From the NCBI GenBank assembly GCA_000341795.1, contig AODO01000015.1, positions 1 through 52,741 on the forward strand: a stretch of 52,741 nt of DNA, in the 5' to 3' direction. Shown here piece after piece: positions 18,585-28,136 of this stretch (within the stretch, counting starts at the first letter, position 1; every line of letters begins with the position of its first letter). A program made the translations under genes and the position numbers. Source of the stretch: Rhodococcus triatomae BKS 15-14 (GTDB lineage Bacteria > Actinomycetota > Actinomycetes > Mycobacteriales > Mycobacteriaceae). A model generated the notes under the pieces. That model was not told where the DNA came from. It saw nothing but the letters and a program-made list of their open reading frames with translations, and did no database searches.

Positions 18585-18603
18585 TCAGGCAAGGCTAGCC
18601 GAC
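18585..18603 (-). promoter_or_regulatory. Putative IdeR/DtxR iron box
   Basis: TCAGGCAAGGCTAGCCGA matches the DtxR/IdeR consensus TTAGGTTAGGCTAACCTA at 13 of 18 positions, including the central AGGCTA core. It lies about 30 bases before the lipoprotein gene start, in the gap divergent from the FdhF-like gene. Iron-replete repression is the expected effect. Confidence 0.55.
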
Positions 18604-18664
18604 CGAGCGGGTGTCGGCGGGGCTCCCCCTACCGGCGGCGACGGCTTCACGAGAGAATGCACCC

Positions 18665-20977
18665 ATGACGCGGAAAGCCCCCTCCCACGACATCGACGAG
18701 TCCGACCTGGTGGTCACCGGCGCGAAGGACCATGCGGCGGGGGTCAAGGCCGTCGCGATCACCATGCAGCGGGCAGTCGAGCAGATGGGTACCGTGCGGA
18801 CCGCGCAGACGCTCACCCGGCTCAACCAGCGGCACGGCTTCGACTGCCCCGGATGCGCCTGGCCGGAGACACCCGGACACCGCAAGCCCGCGGAGTTCTG
18901 CGAGAACGGAGCGAAGGCCGTCGCCGAGGAGGCGACGCGCCGCACCGTCACGCCCGAGTTCTTCGCGGCTCACTCCGTCGCCGAACTGTCCGGGAAGACG
19001 GACTACTGGCTCGGACAGCAGGGCCGGCTGACGCACCCGATAGTGCTGCGGGACGGCGCGACGCACTACACGCCGATCGGGTGGGACGAGGCGTACCGGC
19101 TGATCGCCGACGAACTGCGGGCGCTGCCGTCTCCCGACGAGGCCGTGTTCTACACCTCCGGCCGCACCAGCAACGAGGCCGCGTTCCTGTACCAGTTGAT
19201 GATTCGCAGCTTCGGCACCAACAACATGCCGGACTGCTCCAACATGTGTCACGAGTCGTCGGGAAGCGCACTGTCCGAGTCGATCGGCGTCGGCAAGGGG
19301 TCGGTGACGGTTCCCGACCTGGAGTTCGCGGACCTGATTCTGATCGCGGGCCAGAATCCCGGGACGAACCATCCACGGATGCTGTCCACGCTGCGCGCTG
19401 CGAAACGCAACGGCGCGAAGGTCATCGCCGTCAATCCGCTGCCGGAGGCGGGCCTGCTGCGCTTCAAGGACCCGCAGACCGTCGACGGAGTCGTCGGCGA
19501 CGGCGTGGAGATCGCGGACGAATTCCTGCAGATCCGACTGGGTGGCGACATGGCGCTGTTCCGGGGACTGGCACGGCTGTTGTTCGAGGCGGACGACGCG
19601 GCACCGGGAACCGTCGTGGACCGCGCGTTCGTCGCCGAGCACTGCGCCGGCTTCGACGAGTTCGAGAAGGCCGCCCGTGCGGTCGATTTCGACACCGTCC
19701 TCGACGCGTCGGGCCTGACGATGACGCAGGTGCGGGAGACGGCCGACGCACTGATCGCGTCCGACCGCACGATCGCCTGCTGGGCCATGGGCCTGACGCA
19801 GCAGACGCACGGTGTCGCGACGATCCAGGAACTGACGAACCTGCTGCTGATGCGCGGCATGATGGGCAAGCCCGGCGCGGGTGTCTGTCCGGTCCGCGGT
19901 CATTCGAACGTGCAGGGCGACCGGACGATGGGCATCTGGGAGAAGATGCCCGAGAAGTTCCTCGCCGCGCTGGACCGGGAATTCGGGATCACCAGCCCCC
20001 GCAGGCACGGATTCGACACCGTCGACGCGATCCGGGCGATGCGAGCCGGCGACGCGTCGGTGTTCATGGCGATGGGCGGCAACTTCATCCGCGCGACGCC
20101 CGACACCGACGCCACCGAGGAGGCGCTGCGGCGGTGCAGCCTCACGGTGCAGGTGTCGACCAAACTCAACCGATCCCACGTGGTGACGGGACGGACGGCG
20201 CTGATCCTGCCCACCCTCGGGCGCACCGACAAGGATGTCCAGGCGAGCGGGAAACAGCTGGTGTCCGTGGAGGATTCGATGTCGATGGTGCACCTGTCAC
20301 GGGGCAGCCTCACCCCGGCGAGCGAACACCTGCGCAGCGAGGTAGCCATCGTGTGCCAGCTGGCCGGCACCCTGTTCGGTGCGGGCCACTCGGTGCCGTG
20401 GGCAACGCTGGCGGGGAACTACGACCTGATCCGCGACGCCATCTCGCGCGTCGTCCCCGGCTGCGAGAACTACAACGAGCGCGTCCGCCAGCCGGACGGT
20501 TTCCAGCTGCCGCACCCGCCGCGGGATCGTCGCGAGTTCCCCACGCACACGGGCAAGGCGAACTTCGTCACCGGCGAACTGCAGTGGGTCCGGACCCCTC
20601 CGGGCCGGTTGATCCTGCAAACCATGCGCAGCCACGACCAGTACAACACCACGATCTACGGACTCGACGACCGGTACCGCGGTGTCAAGGGCGGCCGCCG
20701 GGTGGTCTTCGTGTCGGCCGCCGACCTCGCCGAACAGGGACTCGCCGACGGGGCTCTCGTCGACGTGGTGTCGGAGTGGACCGCCGCGGACGGGACGGTC
20801 GAGGAGCGACGGGTGCGGGACTTCCGCGTCGTCGAGTACTCGACCCCGAAGGGCAACGCCGCCGCCTACTACCCCGAGACCAACCCCCTGGTCCCCCTCG
20901 ACCACGTGGCCGCCAAGTCCAACACGCCGGTCTCGAAGGCCGTCGTCGTCCGGCTGGAGCCGGCCGGGGGCAACTGA
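18665..20977 (+). CDS. FdhF/YdeP-family molybdopterin oxidoreductase
   Basis: 770 residues from the ATG at 18665. An N-terminal Cys cluster in GFDCPGCAWPETPGHR and EFCENG is suited to bind an Fe-S centre. Molybdopterin-binding segments follow: DEAVFYTSGRTSNEAAFLYQ, NMCHESSG, ILIAGQNPGTNHPRM, AKVIAVNP and the C-terminal NTTIYGLDDRYRG/NPLVPLDHVA. The length fits the FdhF/YdeP family, which is related to formate dehydrogenase H. No selenocysteine codon and no partner electron-transfer subunits are present. It is followed after one base by fdhD. The true substrate is not established for the family, and formate is only a possibility. Confidence 0.9.
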   Translation: MTRKAPSHDIDESDLVVTGAKDHAAGVKAVAITMQRAVEQMGTVRTAQTLTRLNQRHGFDCPGCAWPETPGHRKPAEFCENGAKAVAEEATRRTVTPEFFAAHSVAELSGKTDYWLGQQGRLTHPIVLRDGATHYTPIGWDEAYRLIADELRALPSPDEAVFYTSGRTSNEAAFLYQLMIRSFGTNNMPDCSNMCHESSGSALSESIGVGKGSVTVPDLEFADLILIAGQNPGTNHPRMLSTLRAAKRNGAKVIAVNPLPEAGLLRFKDPQTVDGVVGDGVEIADEFLQIRLGGDMALFRGLARLLFEADDAAPGTVVDRAFVAEHCAGFDEFEKAARAVDFDTVLDASGLTMTQVRETADALIASDRTIACWAMGLTQQTHGVATIQELTNLLLMRGMMGKPGAGVCPVRGHSNVQGDRTMGIWEKMPEKFLAALDREFGITSPRRHGFDTVDAIRAMRAGDASVFMAMGGNFIRATPDTDATEEALRRCSLTVQVSTKLNRSHVVTGRTALILPTLGRTDKDVQASGKQLVSVEDSMSMVHLSRGSLTPASEHLRSEVAIVCQLAGTLFGAGHSVPWATLAGNYDLIRDAISRVVPGCENYNERVRQPDGFQLPHPPRDRREFPTHTGKANFVTGELQWVRTPPGRLILQTMRSHDQYNTTIYGLDDRYRGVKGGRRVVFVSAADLAEQGLADGALVDVVSEWTAADGTVEERRVRDFRVVEYSTPKGNAAAYYPETNPLVPLDHVAAKSNTPVSKAVVVRLEPAGGN

Positions 20978-20978
20978 G

Positions 20979-21803
20979 ATGGGGCGTGTCACGGCGAGGA
21001 GGCCGGTACTGCGCATCGGCCCGAACGGGTCCGTGCGGCGACCCGACAGTCTCGCGGTCGAGGAGCCCCTGGAGATCCGGATGGGAGGACGGTCGCTGAC
21101 CGTGACGATGCGGACACCCGGTCACGACATCGACCTCGTGCACGGTTTCCTGCTCGGCGAGGGCATCGTCCGGTCCGCGGCGGACGTCGCGGTGATCCGG
21201 TACTGCGACGGCGTCGACGAGGACGGCGCGAACACCTACAACGTGCTCGACGTGGCGCTCGCAGCGGGCGTTCCGGAACCGGTTGTGGCGCAGCGCAATT
21301 TCCTGTCCACGTCGGCATGCGGCGTGTGCGGCAAGGCGTCGCTCGACGCGGTGCGGGTGAAGGCACCGTACGACCTGACGGAGTCGACGCCGACGGTGTC
21401 CGCGGAGATTCTCGCGGCCCTGCCCGGTTCTATGCGGTCGCGGCAGCGCGTGTTCGACTCCACCGGCGGCCTGCACGCCGCGGGACTGTTCACCTCCGAC
21501 GGGACCATCCTCGCGCTGCGGGAGGACGTGGGGCGGCACAACGCCGTCGACAAGGTGCTCGGCTGGGCGGTCACCGAGAGGCGGGTCCCGCTGTCGGAGG
21601 CGATCCTCGCGGTCAGCGGGCGGGCATCGTTCGAACTGGTGCAGAAGGCCGTGGTCGCGGGCGTCCCGATGCTGGCCGCGGTCTCGGCGCCGTCGTCGCT
21701 CGCCGTCGATCTCGCCGCCGAGTCCGGCCTGACGCTGGTCGGCTTCCTGCGCGGCGAGACGATGAACGTCTACACCGGCGAGCAGCGGATCGAGCTGGGG
21801 TGA
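20979..21803 (+). CDS. fdhD: Formate dehydrogenase accessory sulfurtransferase FdhD
   Basis: 274 residues. The active-site Cys pair is in STSACGVCGKAS (Cys114 and Cys117). GGLHAAGLF, REDVGRHNAVDKV and SGRASFELVQKA are conserved FdhD blocks. FdhD moves sulfur from a cysteine desulfurase to the Mo cofactor of formate dehydrogenases. The start codon is one base after the stop of the FdhF-like gene, so the two are coupled. FdhD presumably sulfurates that oxidoreductase. Confidence 0.95.
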   Translation: MGRVTARRPVLRIGPNGSVRRPDSLAVEEPLEIRMGGRSLTVTMRTPGHDIDLVHGFLLGEGIVRSAADVAVIRYCDGVDEDGANTYNVLDVALAAGVPEPVVAQRNFLSTSACGVCGKASLDAVRVKAPYDLTESTPTVSAEILAALPGSMRSRQRVFDSTGGLHAAGLFTSDGTILALREDVGRHNAVDKVLGWAVTERRVPLSEAILAVSGRASFELVQKAVVAGVPMLAAVSAPSSLAVDLAAESGLTLVGFLRGETMNVYTGEQRIELG

Positions 21804-21876
21804 CCTGCGCCGAACGGGCGGTTGGTGCACCCTCCCTTCCGGATGCAACGCGGGACGATTCCGACGCTCACGCCGA

Positions 21877-23205
21877 TCAGCGTGGTCCGATCGGAACCCC
21901 CAGCATCGTTCCGAGGACTCCGGAGTTGGTGGACACGTAGGTCTCCGCCGCACCCGGCTCCGTCACCGTGGACGTCACGGTGCGGGTGTCGCAGCCGGAC
22001 GGGACCGGAGCACCGTCGAACCGGGCTCGCAGCCAGTTCAGGGCGTCGGAGGCGCCGGTGACGATCAGCGTGGCGTGCAGGCTCGTCTCGTCGCGACGGT
22101 AGGTGACCGGGGTTCCGCCGCGGCAGTACCGGTCCACCATCGTGTCCACGGTCGAGATGGGGATGATCTCGTCGTGGACGCCGCTGTACACGTACACCGG
22201 TGCGGTGGGAGCCGAGGCACCCAACCCCGCATCCGCGAGTGCGGCGGCCACCGCGGGGTCGGCCACCAGCTGTGCGTACGACACGGTGAGGAAGTCGGAG
22301 GTGGGACGGAAGGCGTTCGACGCGACCGCCCGGGCCACGCACTGGCCGGACATGGCGTCGACGGCAGCCCGACCGCCGGGCGTGAGGTGCGCGTCCATCA
22401 TCCGGCCCACGTCCGGGTACACCCGACTCAGCGACGCGAGCACGGCGACCGCCAGCCCCGACCACGCCGTCCCGCCGAGCTGGGTGACGGCCGCCGGATC
22501 CGGCGCCGGTGAGCCCATCGCGACGCCCCGCAGATCCAGCTCCGGCGCGTACGTCGGCTGTACCTGCGCGGCCCACCCGGTCGCGAGTCCGCCACCCGAG
22601 TAGCCCCACAGCCCGACCGGGGTCCGTGTCCCGGCCAGGCCGAGCGGTGCGAACGCCTGCGCGGCCCGGACGCCGTCGAGGACCGCGTAGCCGGGTTCAC
22701 GAGGCGCTGCGATTCGCGCCGACGGGCCCTCGTGATCGGGCACCGACACCGCCCATCCCTGCTGCAGCGCGTGATCGACGAAGGTCATCTCACTCTGTGT
22801 GAACACCCCTTCGGGACCCGACCCCGCCCGCATCGCCACCGACGGTCCGCAGGCGGGATCGCTGCTGTCGTGGGCCACCTGATACGACAGCAGCGGGCGC
22901 CCACCCACCGGCGGTGCGCCCGCAGGCAGGATCACCGTTGTCACCGTCGTGGTCGGCGCGCCCGTGAAATCCGTGGTCCGGTACAGCAGCTGCCACGCCT
23001 GCGCGTTGAAGGGCAGTTGCGAGTAGGAGGCCAACTGAACGGGGCGCTCCCCCAGGATCGTCCCCGGCCTCGCCGACTCGAAACCAGCTGGTGCGCGGTA
23101 GAAGTCGTCGATACCCGGGGGTTCGGCGGACGCAGCGGCCGGGACAGACACCACCGCTCCACACACCGTGAGCAGAACACTCAACACACGTAGGCGAAGG
23201 CGCAT
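21877..23205 (-). CDS. Secreted lipase (LIP/secretory lipase family)
   Basis: 442 residues. It has a Sec signal peptide (MRLRLRVLSVLLTVCGAVV, cleaved near AAASA). The mature protein begins PPGIDDFYRAPAGF, as in actinobacterial and fungal secretory lipases. The nucleophile elbow is GLWGYSGGGLATGW. A C-terminal Asp in SGVHDEIIP and a His in ETSLHATLIV would complete the triad. It is expected to hydrolyse acylglycerols or other esters outside the cell. It is convergent with fdhD, with no clear terminator in the 73-base gap. Confidence 0.9.
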   Translation of the reverse strand: MRLRLRVLSVLLTVCGAVVSVPAAASAEPPGIDDFYRAPAGFESARPGTILGERPVQLASYSQLPFNAQAWQLLYRTTDFTGAPTTTVTTVILPAGAPPVGGRPLLSYQVAHDSSDPACGPSVAMRAGSGPEGVFTQSEMTFVDHALQQGWAVSVPDHEGPSARIAAPREPGYAVLDGVRAAQAFAPLGLAGTRTPVGLWGYSGGGLATGWAAQVQPTYAPELDLRGVAMGSPAPDPAAVTQLGGTAWSGLAVAVLASLSRVYPDVGRMMDAHLTPGGRAAVDAMSGQCVARAVASNAFRPTSDFLTVSYAQLVADPAVAAALADAGLGASAPTAPVYVYSGVHDEIIPISTVDTMVDRYCRGGTPVTYRRDETSLHATLIVTGASDALNWLRARFDGAPVPSGCDTRTVTSTVTEPGAAETYVSTNSGVLGTMLGVPIGPR

Positions 23206-23280
23206 CGTCGGAGTGTAGGCGCTGGAGCGTCACAGCGTGGGCGATCGCCACCACCAGCCGCCCGCCGAGCGCCGTCGACA

Positions 23281-23367
23281 CCCTGTGCACAGGGGTGGTC
23301 CCGCATGCGCAGGGCCGATGCACGCCGAACAGGGGTGCGCACGGTCGAAAACCCCTGTGCACACCCC
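23281..23367. repeat. CCCCTGTGCACAGGGG-type repeats upstream of the lipase gene
   Basis: The 14-bp palindrome CCCTGTGCACAGGG is at 23281-23294. ACCCCTGTGCACACCCC is at 23351-23367, and the partial copy CAGGGGTGCGCAC lies between them at 23331-23343. The core TGTGCACA is itself palindromic. The block occupies the 182-base gap between the lipase start and the MBL hydrolase stop. It could be lipase operators or part of the terminator of the MBL gene. Confidence 0.5.
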
Positions 23368-23387
23368 TTTTCACGGTCGGGTGACGG

Positions 23388-24023
23388 TCAGCTACCCCGC
23401 TTGATCCACTCCTCGAGGTGCGGGGACTCGGTGCCGATGGTGGTGCCGTCACCATGGCCGGTGTGCACCGTCGTCTCGGCAGGCAACGCGAACAGCTTGT
23501 CGCGAATGGAGCCGATGATCGTCGGGAAGTCCGAGAAGGACCGTCCCGTCGCGCCGGGGCCTCCCGAGAACAGGGTGTCACCGGTGAACAACTCCCCCGC
23601 CTCCGGCAGGTACAGGCATGTCGATCCGGGTGAGTGCCCCGGCGTGGCCATGGCCTGGATGTCGGTGCCCGCCACCGCGATCCGCTGACCGTCCTCCAAC
23701 GAGCCGTGCGCGACGCCGGGGTGGGTCATCTCCCACAGCATGTCGTCGGCCGGGTTGAGCAGGATCGGGGCGTCGAGACGCTCCGACAGTTCCGGGGCAA
23801 CGGTGATGTGGTCGTTGTGCGCGTGGGTGCACACGATCGCAACGACCTTCCGCCCGCCGACCGCGTCGATGATCGGCTGCGCGGTGTGCGCGGCGTCGAT
23901 CACGACCACCTCGTCGTCGTTGCCGACGAGCCAGATGTTGTTGTCGACCTGCCACTCGCCACCGTCGAGCGCGAACGTCCCGCTGGTGACGACGCGGTCG
24001 ACGCGGATCGGAGAGGTGCTCAC
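23388..24023 (-). CDS. MBL-fold metallo-hydrolase paired with mscR
   Basis: 211 residues. The metal-binding signature THAHNDH is near residue 66. Further ligands are in [16 protein letters not shown] and [10 protein letters not shown]. The fold matches glyoxalase-II-like thioester hydrolases. The GTG start overlaps the mscR stop (GTGA). The same pairing occurs in mycobacteria (Rv2259-Rv2260), which suggests it hydrolyses S-formylmycothiol or a related mycothiol thioester made by MscR. That role is inferred from context. Confidence 0.9.
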   Translation of the reverse strand: MSTSPIRVDRVVTSGTFALDGGEWQVDNNIWLVGNDDEVVVIDAAHTAQPIIDAVGGRKVVAIVCTHAHNDHITVAPELSERLDAPILLNPADDMLWEMTHPGVAHGSLEDGQRIAVAGTDIQAMATPGHSPGSTCLYLPEAGELFTGDTLFSGGPGATGRSFSDFPTIIGSIRDKLFALPAETTVHTGHGDGTTIGTESPHLEEWIKRGS

Positions 24024-25105
24024 AGGACGACCACCGAACGCAGCACCTCGCCGCGGTGCATGGACTCGAACGCCTCCTCGACCTGATCGAGGGCGATGCG
24101 CTCGGTGACGAACTTCTCCAGCGGCAGTCGGCCCTGCTGGTACAGGTCGACGAGCATCGGGAAGTCACGCTCGGGCAGGCAGTCGCCGTACCACGACGAC
24201 TTCAACGCCCCACCGCGGGAGAAGAAGTCGACGAGCGGCATGTCGAGGGTCATGTCGGGGTTCGGAACGCCGACGAGGACGACGGTGCCGGCCAGGTCGC
24301 GGGCGTAGAACGCCTGCTTCCACGTCTCCGGACGGCCGACGGCGTCGATGACGACGTCCGCGCCGAAGCCGCCGGTCAGGTCCTGCACGGCCTCCACGAC
24401 GTCGAACTCGGTGGCGTTGATGGTGTGGGTCGCGCCGAGATCGCGGGCCCAGTCGAGCTTCTTGTTGTCCCGGTCGACCGCGATGATCTTGTTCGCCCCG
24501 GCGAGGCGCGCGCCCACGATGGCCGCGTCACCGACGCCACCGCAACCGATGACCGCGACGGAGTCACCGCGGCCGACGTTGCCGGTGTTCACGGCGGCAC
24601 CGAGTCCGGCCATGACGCCGCAGCCGAGGAGCCCGACGACGGCCGGGTCCGCGGACGGGTCCACCTTGGTGCACTGACCGGCGTGAACGAGGGTCTTGTC
24701 CGCGAACGCCCCGATGCCAAGGGCCGGGGTCAGCTCGGTGCCGTCCTCGAGGGTCATCTTCTGCGTCGCGTTGAAGGTGTCGAAGCAGTACTGCGGGCGG
24801 CCGCGCTTGCAGGCGCGACACTGACCACACACGGCACGCCAGTTGAGGACGACGAAGTCACCGACCGCGACGGACTCGACCCCCTCGCCGACGCTCTCCA
24901 CGACGCCGGCGGCCTCGTGGCCGAGCAGGAACGGGAACTCGTCGTTGATTCCGCCGTCGCGGTACGTCAGGTCGGTGTGGCACACGCCGCAGGCGGCGAT
25001 CGCGACGACGACCTCGCCGGGGCCCGGGTCGGGGATGGTGATCGGGACGATTTCGACCGGCGCGCCCTTCGCGCGCGCGATCACACCTCGTACCTGCTGC
25101 GGCAT
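24020..25105 (-). CDS. mscR: S-(hydroxymethyl)mycothiol dehydrogenase
   Basis: 361 residues starting [20 protein letters not shown]. It is a zinc-dependent medium-chain alcohol dehydrogenase: the catalytic-zinc Cys is in [17 protein letters not shown] follows, and the structural-zinc Cys set is [18 protein letters not shown] binding is shown by [15 protein letters not shown]. The sequence and length match mycothiol-dependent formaldehyde dehydrogenase (MscR/AdhE2). The enzyme oxidises the formaldehyde-mycothiol adduct and also reduces S-nitrosomycothiol. This indicates a mycothiol-producing actinobacterium. It is cotranscribed with the MBL hydrolase. An inverted repeat 119-136 bases upstream may control it. 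Confidence 0.93.
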   Translation of the reverse strand: MPQQVRGVIARAKGAPVEIVPITIPDPGPGEVVVAIAACGVCHTDLTYRDGGINDEFPFLLGHEAAGVVESVGEGVESVAVGDFVVLNWRAVCGQCRACKRGRPQYCFDTFNATQKMTLEDGTELTPALGIGAFADKTLVHAGQCTKVDPSADPAVVGLLGCGVMAGLGAAVNTGNVGRGDSVAVIGCGGVGDAAIVGARLAGANKIIAVDRDNKKLDWARDLGATHTINATEFDVVEAVQDLTGGFGADVVIDAVGRPETWKQAFYARDLAGTVVLVGVPNPDMTLDMPLVDFFSRGGALKSSWYGDCLPERDFPMLVDLYQQGRLPLEKFVTERIALDQVEEAFESMHRGEVLRSVVVL

Positions 25106-25223
25106 GCTGCTCTCCTCACGTGTCGTGGCTGCGGTGCCGTGCGTGATGCACGCATGGCGATACCCGCATACCGACCGTAACCCGCGCCGCGAATGTGGCG
25201 ACCTGGCCGAAAGAGCGGTTCCA

Positions 25224-25241
25224 CCTGTCCGATAGGACAGG
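25224..25241. promoter_or_regulatory. Inverted repeat CCTGTCC-GATA-GGACAGG upstream of mscR
   Basis: Perfect 7-bp arms with a 4-bp centre lie in the 259-base gap between mscR and the LuxR-type regulator gene, at -119 to -136 from the mscR start. The length and symmetry suit a dimeric LuxR-type HTH activator. The adjacent regulator (25365-26633) is an obvious but untested candidate. No other strong feature was seen in this gap. Confidence 0.5.
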
Positions 25242-25364
25242 GCCTGCCTCGTCGAGAGCGCAGCAGCCACAGGCTGTCGAGAATGCGCCCGATGACGACG
25301 CGTGTGAGCGCGTTGCGCGAACGTGATGTGCCTGAACGACGTGGTGCGCACGTGTCCGCGACGC

Positions 25365-26633
25365 CTAGGGTGCGGCCCGGACTCCCGCCTCGGAGGCCAA
25401 CGCGGCCGCCTCCCCCCGGGTCCCGACCTGCAGCTTCCGCAGAACCGCGGCGACGTGGAACTTCACCGTGCTCTCACTGACCCGGAGCCGTTCGGCGATC
25501 ACCCGGTTGCGTCGGCCCGCGACGAGATGTTCGAGCACCTCGATCTCGCGTGGCCCCAGCACCGACAGGGTGTGCCTGCCCTCCGCCGTCTCCGCGCTGT
25601 CGAGGGGCAACGTCGCCGACAGCCGCGACCCCCAGCCCGGCGTCGACTCGGATTCGTATGTGCCGCCGAGCGTTTCGATACGTGGCCGCAGCTGCCGCGC
25701 CAGCTCCGCCAGGTCGACGGCGCCGCGGCCGTCGTCCCGGACGTCGATCAGCAGGTTCGCCCCGTCGCAGTCCCAGGCAACCCGCACCCGACTCAGGTCG
25801 GGTTGCACCACGAGCCCGAGCACCGCCCCGCGGACCACCGCCCGCGCCGCGTGCGCGACCTCGCCGGGCAGCCCGCGCCCACCGACCGGCGGATCCACGA
25901 ACTCGACGACGACGCCCGACGGCACCAGTCCCCGCAGTTCGCCACGCAGTCGCGCGAAGGCGGTGGTGACCGCCTCCTCCGCCATCTCGCGGTGCTGGTC
26001 CACGGCGGTGCGGAGCCCGATCAGCGCGGAGGTCGCGGACTCCCGCGCGGTCGTGCGGGCCCTGGTGTCGTCGAGGTCGGGCGAGCGCAGTGTCGCCAGG
26101 ATCGTCTCGAGCGTGGCGGCGTGGGCCTCGGTCAGCTCGGCCACCGTGCGCGCCCGCTCCGCAGACGCGGCCCGCGACTCGGCGAGGTAGGCGGGGCTGG
26201 CGTGTCGTACCTGCAGCTGGATACCGAGCGCCACGACGGCGAACAGTGCCGCGAGCAGTCGGGTGTCCACGTCGGCTGCGCCACGGGGGACGACGACGAG
26301 CAGGGTGTCGGTGCGGTCGAGGATCGCGTGGACCGAATGCTCACGTCCACCCAGCGTCGCGACGATTCGGCGGACGATGGACGAATCGTGCTGCGCCGGA
26401 CCGAGCTCCGAGCGCACCCTGTCGAGCTCGGCAACGGTGACGCGATCGACGATCCGTGGATCGCCCGCCACCTTGCGCGGTCGCCCGGTGCACTCTCGGG
26501 TGAAGATCACCAGCGCCGAGTGCGGCACGAGCTGCGCCACCAGGGCGGAGAACCTGCGGCCGATGTCCGGTAGCGGGCCGACCAGCACCCCGCGGAGCGC
26601 GTCGAGACGGTCTTCCTCAGCGCGGCCTGTCAT
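25365..26633 (-). CDS. LuxR-type regulator with histidine-kinase-like ATPase domain
   Basis: 422 residues. The N-terminal 150 residues look like a divergent sensor region. An Ala/Arg-rich helical segment follows (about 150-235). Residues 250-345 contain a GHKL-like ATPase part with [18 protein letters not shown] (N and G1 boxes) and [22 protein letters not shown]. The C-terminal 65 residues are a Lux[23 protein letters not shown] and [18 protein letters not shown] sensor-kinase core is thus fused directly to a DNA-binding domain. No clear phosphoacceptor His or receiver domain is seen. It lies 33 bases after pcaJ on the same strand and could be the third gene of the pcaIJ transcript. Confidence 0.85.
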   Translation of the reverse strand: MTGRAEEDRLDALRGVLVGPLPDIGRRFSALVAQLVPHSALVIFTRECTGRPRKVAGDPRIVDRVTVAELDRVRSELGPAQHDSSIVRRIVATLGGREHSVHAILDRTDTLLVVVPRGAADVDTRLLAALFAVVALGIQLQVRHASPAYLAESRAASAERARTVAELTEAHAATLETILATLRSPDLDDTRARTTARESATSALIGLRTAVDQHREMAEEAVTTAFARLRGELRGLVPSGVVVEFVDPPVGGRGLPGEVAHAARAVVRGAVLGLVVQPDLSRVRVAWDCDGANLLIDVRDDGRGAVDLAELARQLRPRIETLGGTYESESTPGWGSRLSATLPLDSAETAEGRHTLSVLGPREIEVLEHLVAGRRNRVIAERLRVSESTVKFHVAAVLRKLQVGTRGEAAALASEAGVRAAP

Positions 26634-26666
26634 GCCGCCACCCTAGTGAGGCGCCGCCGATGCGGG

Positions 26667-27314
26667 TCAGCCGACCGCGACGGCGTCGACGAGCAGCTCC
26701 GCTCCGGTCGCGGCGCGAACCTCGTCGACCGTGACCCCGGGTGCGGTCTCGACCAGACGCAGGCCGTCGTCGGAGACGTCGAGTACGCAGAGGTCGGTGA
26801 TGATGCGGTTGACGCACCGTTCGCCGGTCAGTGGCAGCGTGCACTCGGCGACGATCTTCGGTTCCCCCGACTTGCTGCAGTGGTCGGTCAGGACGATGAC
26901 GCGGCGCGCCCCGTGGACCAGGTCCATCGCGCCCCCCATGCCCTTGACCATCGCGCCGGGAATCATCCAGTTCGCGAGGTCACCGGTTTCGCTGACCTGC
27001 ATCGCGCCGAGGACCGCCACGTCGACCTGCCCCCCGCGGATCATCCCGAAGGACTGCGCGGAGTCGAAGAAGGACGCACCGGGGAGGACCGTGATGGTCT
27101 CCTTGCCCGCATTGACGAGATCGGCGTCCACCTCGTCCTCGTCCGGATACGGTCCGACTCCGAGGACGCCGTTCTCGGAGTGCAACACCACCTCGACGTC
27201 GTCGGGGATGTGATTCGGGATCAGCGTCGGCATCCCGATCCCGAGGTTGACGTACTGACCGTCCTCGAGTTCCCCGGCCGCACGGGCCGCCATCTCGTCC
27301 CTGCTCCAGCTCAC
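26667..27314 (-). CDS. pcaJ: 3-oxoadipate CoA-transferase subunit B
   Basis: 215 residues. The GTG start overlaps the pcaI stop by four bases (GTGA). The N-terminus has [10 protein letters not shown] and the catalytic Glu in [38 protein letters not shown] is characteristic of beta subunits of class I CoA transferases. With PcaI it moves CoA from succinyl-CoA to 3-oxoadipate. The location beside pcaHGBLRF supports the PcaIJ assignment over acetoacetate CoA-transferase. Confidence 0.93.
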   Translation of the reverse strand: MSWSRDEMAARAAGELEDGQYVNLGIGMPTLIPNHIPDDVEVVLHSENGVLGVGPYPDEDEVDADLVNAGKETITVLPGASFFDSAQSFGMIRGGQVDVAVLGAMQVSETGDLANWMIPGAMVKGMGGAMDLVHGARRVIVLTDHCSKSGEPKIVAECTLPLTGERCVNRIITDLCVLDVSDDGLRLVETAPGVTVDEVRAATGAELLVDAVAVG

Positions 27315-28060
27315 TTCCGTACCGTCCTCTTCTCGATCGGCTTGTCTCCCGCCACCGGTACGTGCACGACGCGCTGCACGTGAATTCCGGGCGTGTGCAC
27401 GTCGTCCGGATCGATCTCGCCGGGTTCGACGAGGTGCTCGACCTCGGCGATCGTGATTCGTCCGGCGGCGGCGGCGGGCGGATTGAAGTTGCGACCGCTC
27501 TTGCGGTACACCAGGTTTCCGTGCCGGTCGCCCTTCCAGGCGTGCACGAGCGCGTAGTCGGTGACGATCGCGCGTTCCATCACGTAGGTGACGCCGTCGA
27601 ACTCGCGGGTCTCCTTCGGCGGGCTGGCGAGCGCGACAGCTCCGCTCGAGTCGTACCTCCGCGGCAAGCCGCCCGTGGCCACCTGGGTTCCGACGCCTGC
27701 GGGAGTGAAGAACGCCGGGATGCCGGCGCCGCCCGCTCGCATCCGCTCCGCAAGCGATCCCTGCGGCGTCAACTCCACCTCGAGTTCGCCGGCCAGGTAC
27801 TGCCGCGCGAACTCCTTGTTCTGCCCGACATAGGAACTGATGGTGCGTCGGATGCGGTGCGATGCCAGGAGGACGCCCAGCCCGAAACCATCGGTGCCGA
27901 GGTTGTTGGTGACGGTCTCGAGGTCCGTCGCACCCTGCACGTGCAGGGCCGCGATGAGTGCCTCCGGCACTCCGACCAACCCGAATCCGCCGACCGCGAG
28001 GGAGGCGCCGTTCGGGATGTCGGCCACCGCCTCGGCTGCTGTGGGAATGACTTTGTCCAT
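27311..28060 (-). CDS. pcaI: 3-oxoadipate CoA-transferase subunit A
   Basis: 249 residues from the ATG at 28060 ([20 protein letters not shown]). Family motifs include [25 protein letters not shown] and the C-terminal [16 protein letters not shown]. An in-frame GTG at 28102 would add 14 residues. It is rejected because that stretch is regulatory DNA: its sequence is a copy of the 16-bp operator-like element found four times in this divergent region. Alpha subunit of the CoA-transferase with PcaJ. Confidence 0.93.
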   Translation of the reverse strand: MDKVIPTAAEAVADIPNGASLAVGGFGLVGVPEALIAALHVQGATDLETVTNNLGTDGFGLGVLLASHRIRRTISSYVGQNKEFARQYLAGELEVELTPQGSLAERMRAGGAGIPAFFTPAGVGTQVATGGLPRRYDSSGAVALASPPKETREFDGVTYVMERAIVTDYALVHAWKGDRHGNLVYRKSGRNFNPPAAAAGRITIAEVEHLVEPGEIDPDDVHTPGIHVQRVVHVPVAGDKPIEKRTVRK

Positions 28061-28085
28061 CACGCCGACCACGATAGCTCGTTTG

Positions 28086-28120
28086 GTCCGCATTGTGAAC
28101 ACGTATCCGCATAGCGAACA
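28086..28120 (-). promoter_or_regulatory. Tandem operator pair on the pcaI side
   Basis: Two minus-strand elements, TGTTCACAATGCGGAC (28086-28101) and TGTTCGCTATGCGGAT (28105-28120), have start points 19 bp apart. Each is an imperfect 5-5-5 palindrome of GTTCG-N5-CGGAC form. With the pair on the pcaH side they make a mirror-symmetric arrangement. The likely ligand is the IclR-type PcaR encoded in the same cluster. Confidence 0.7.
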
Positions 28121-28136
28121 TTTCCGGTCCCACTCG

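Noticed and set aside
28061-28102. Longer pcaI start (GTG at 28102) adding 14 residues
   Set aside because: The added codons are operator DNA: a copy of a 16-bp element present four times in the gap, and it has a near-twin at the pcaH side.
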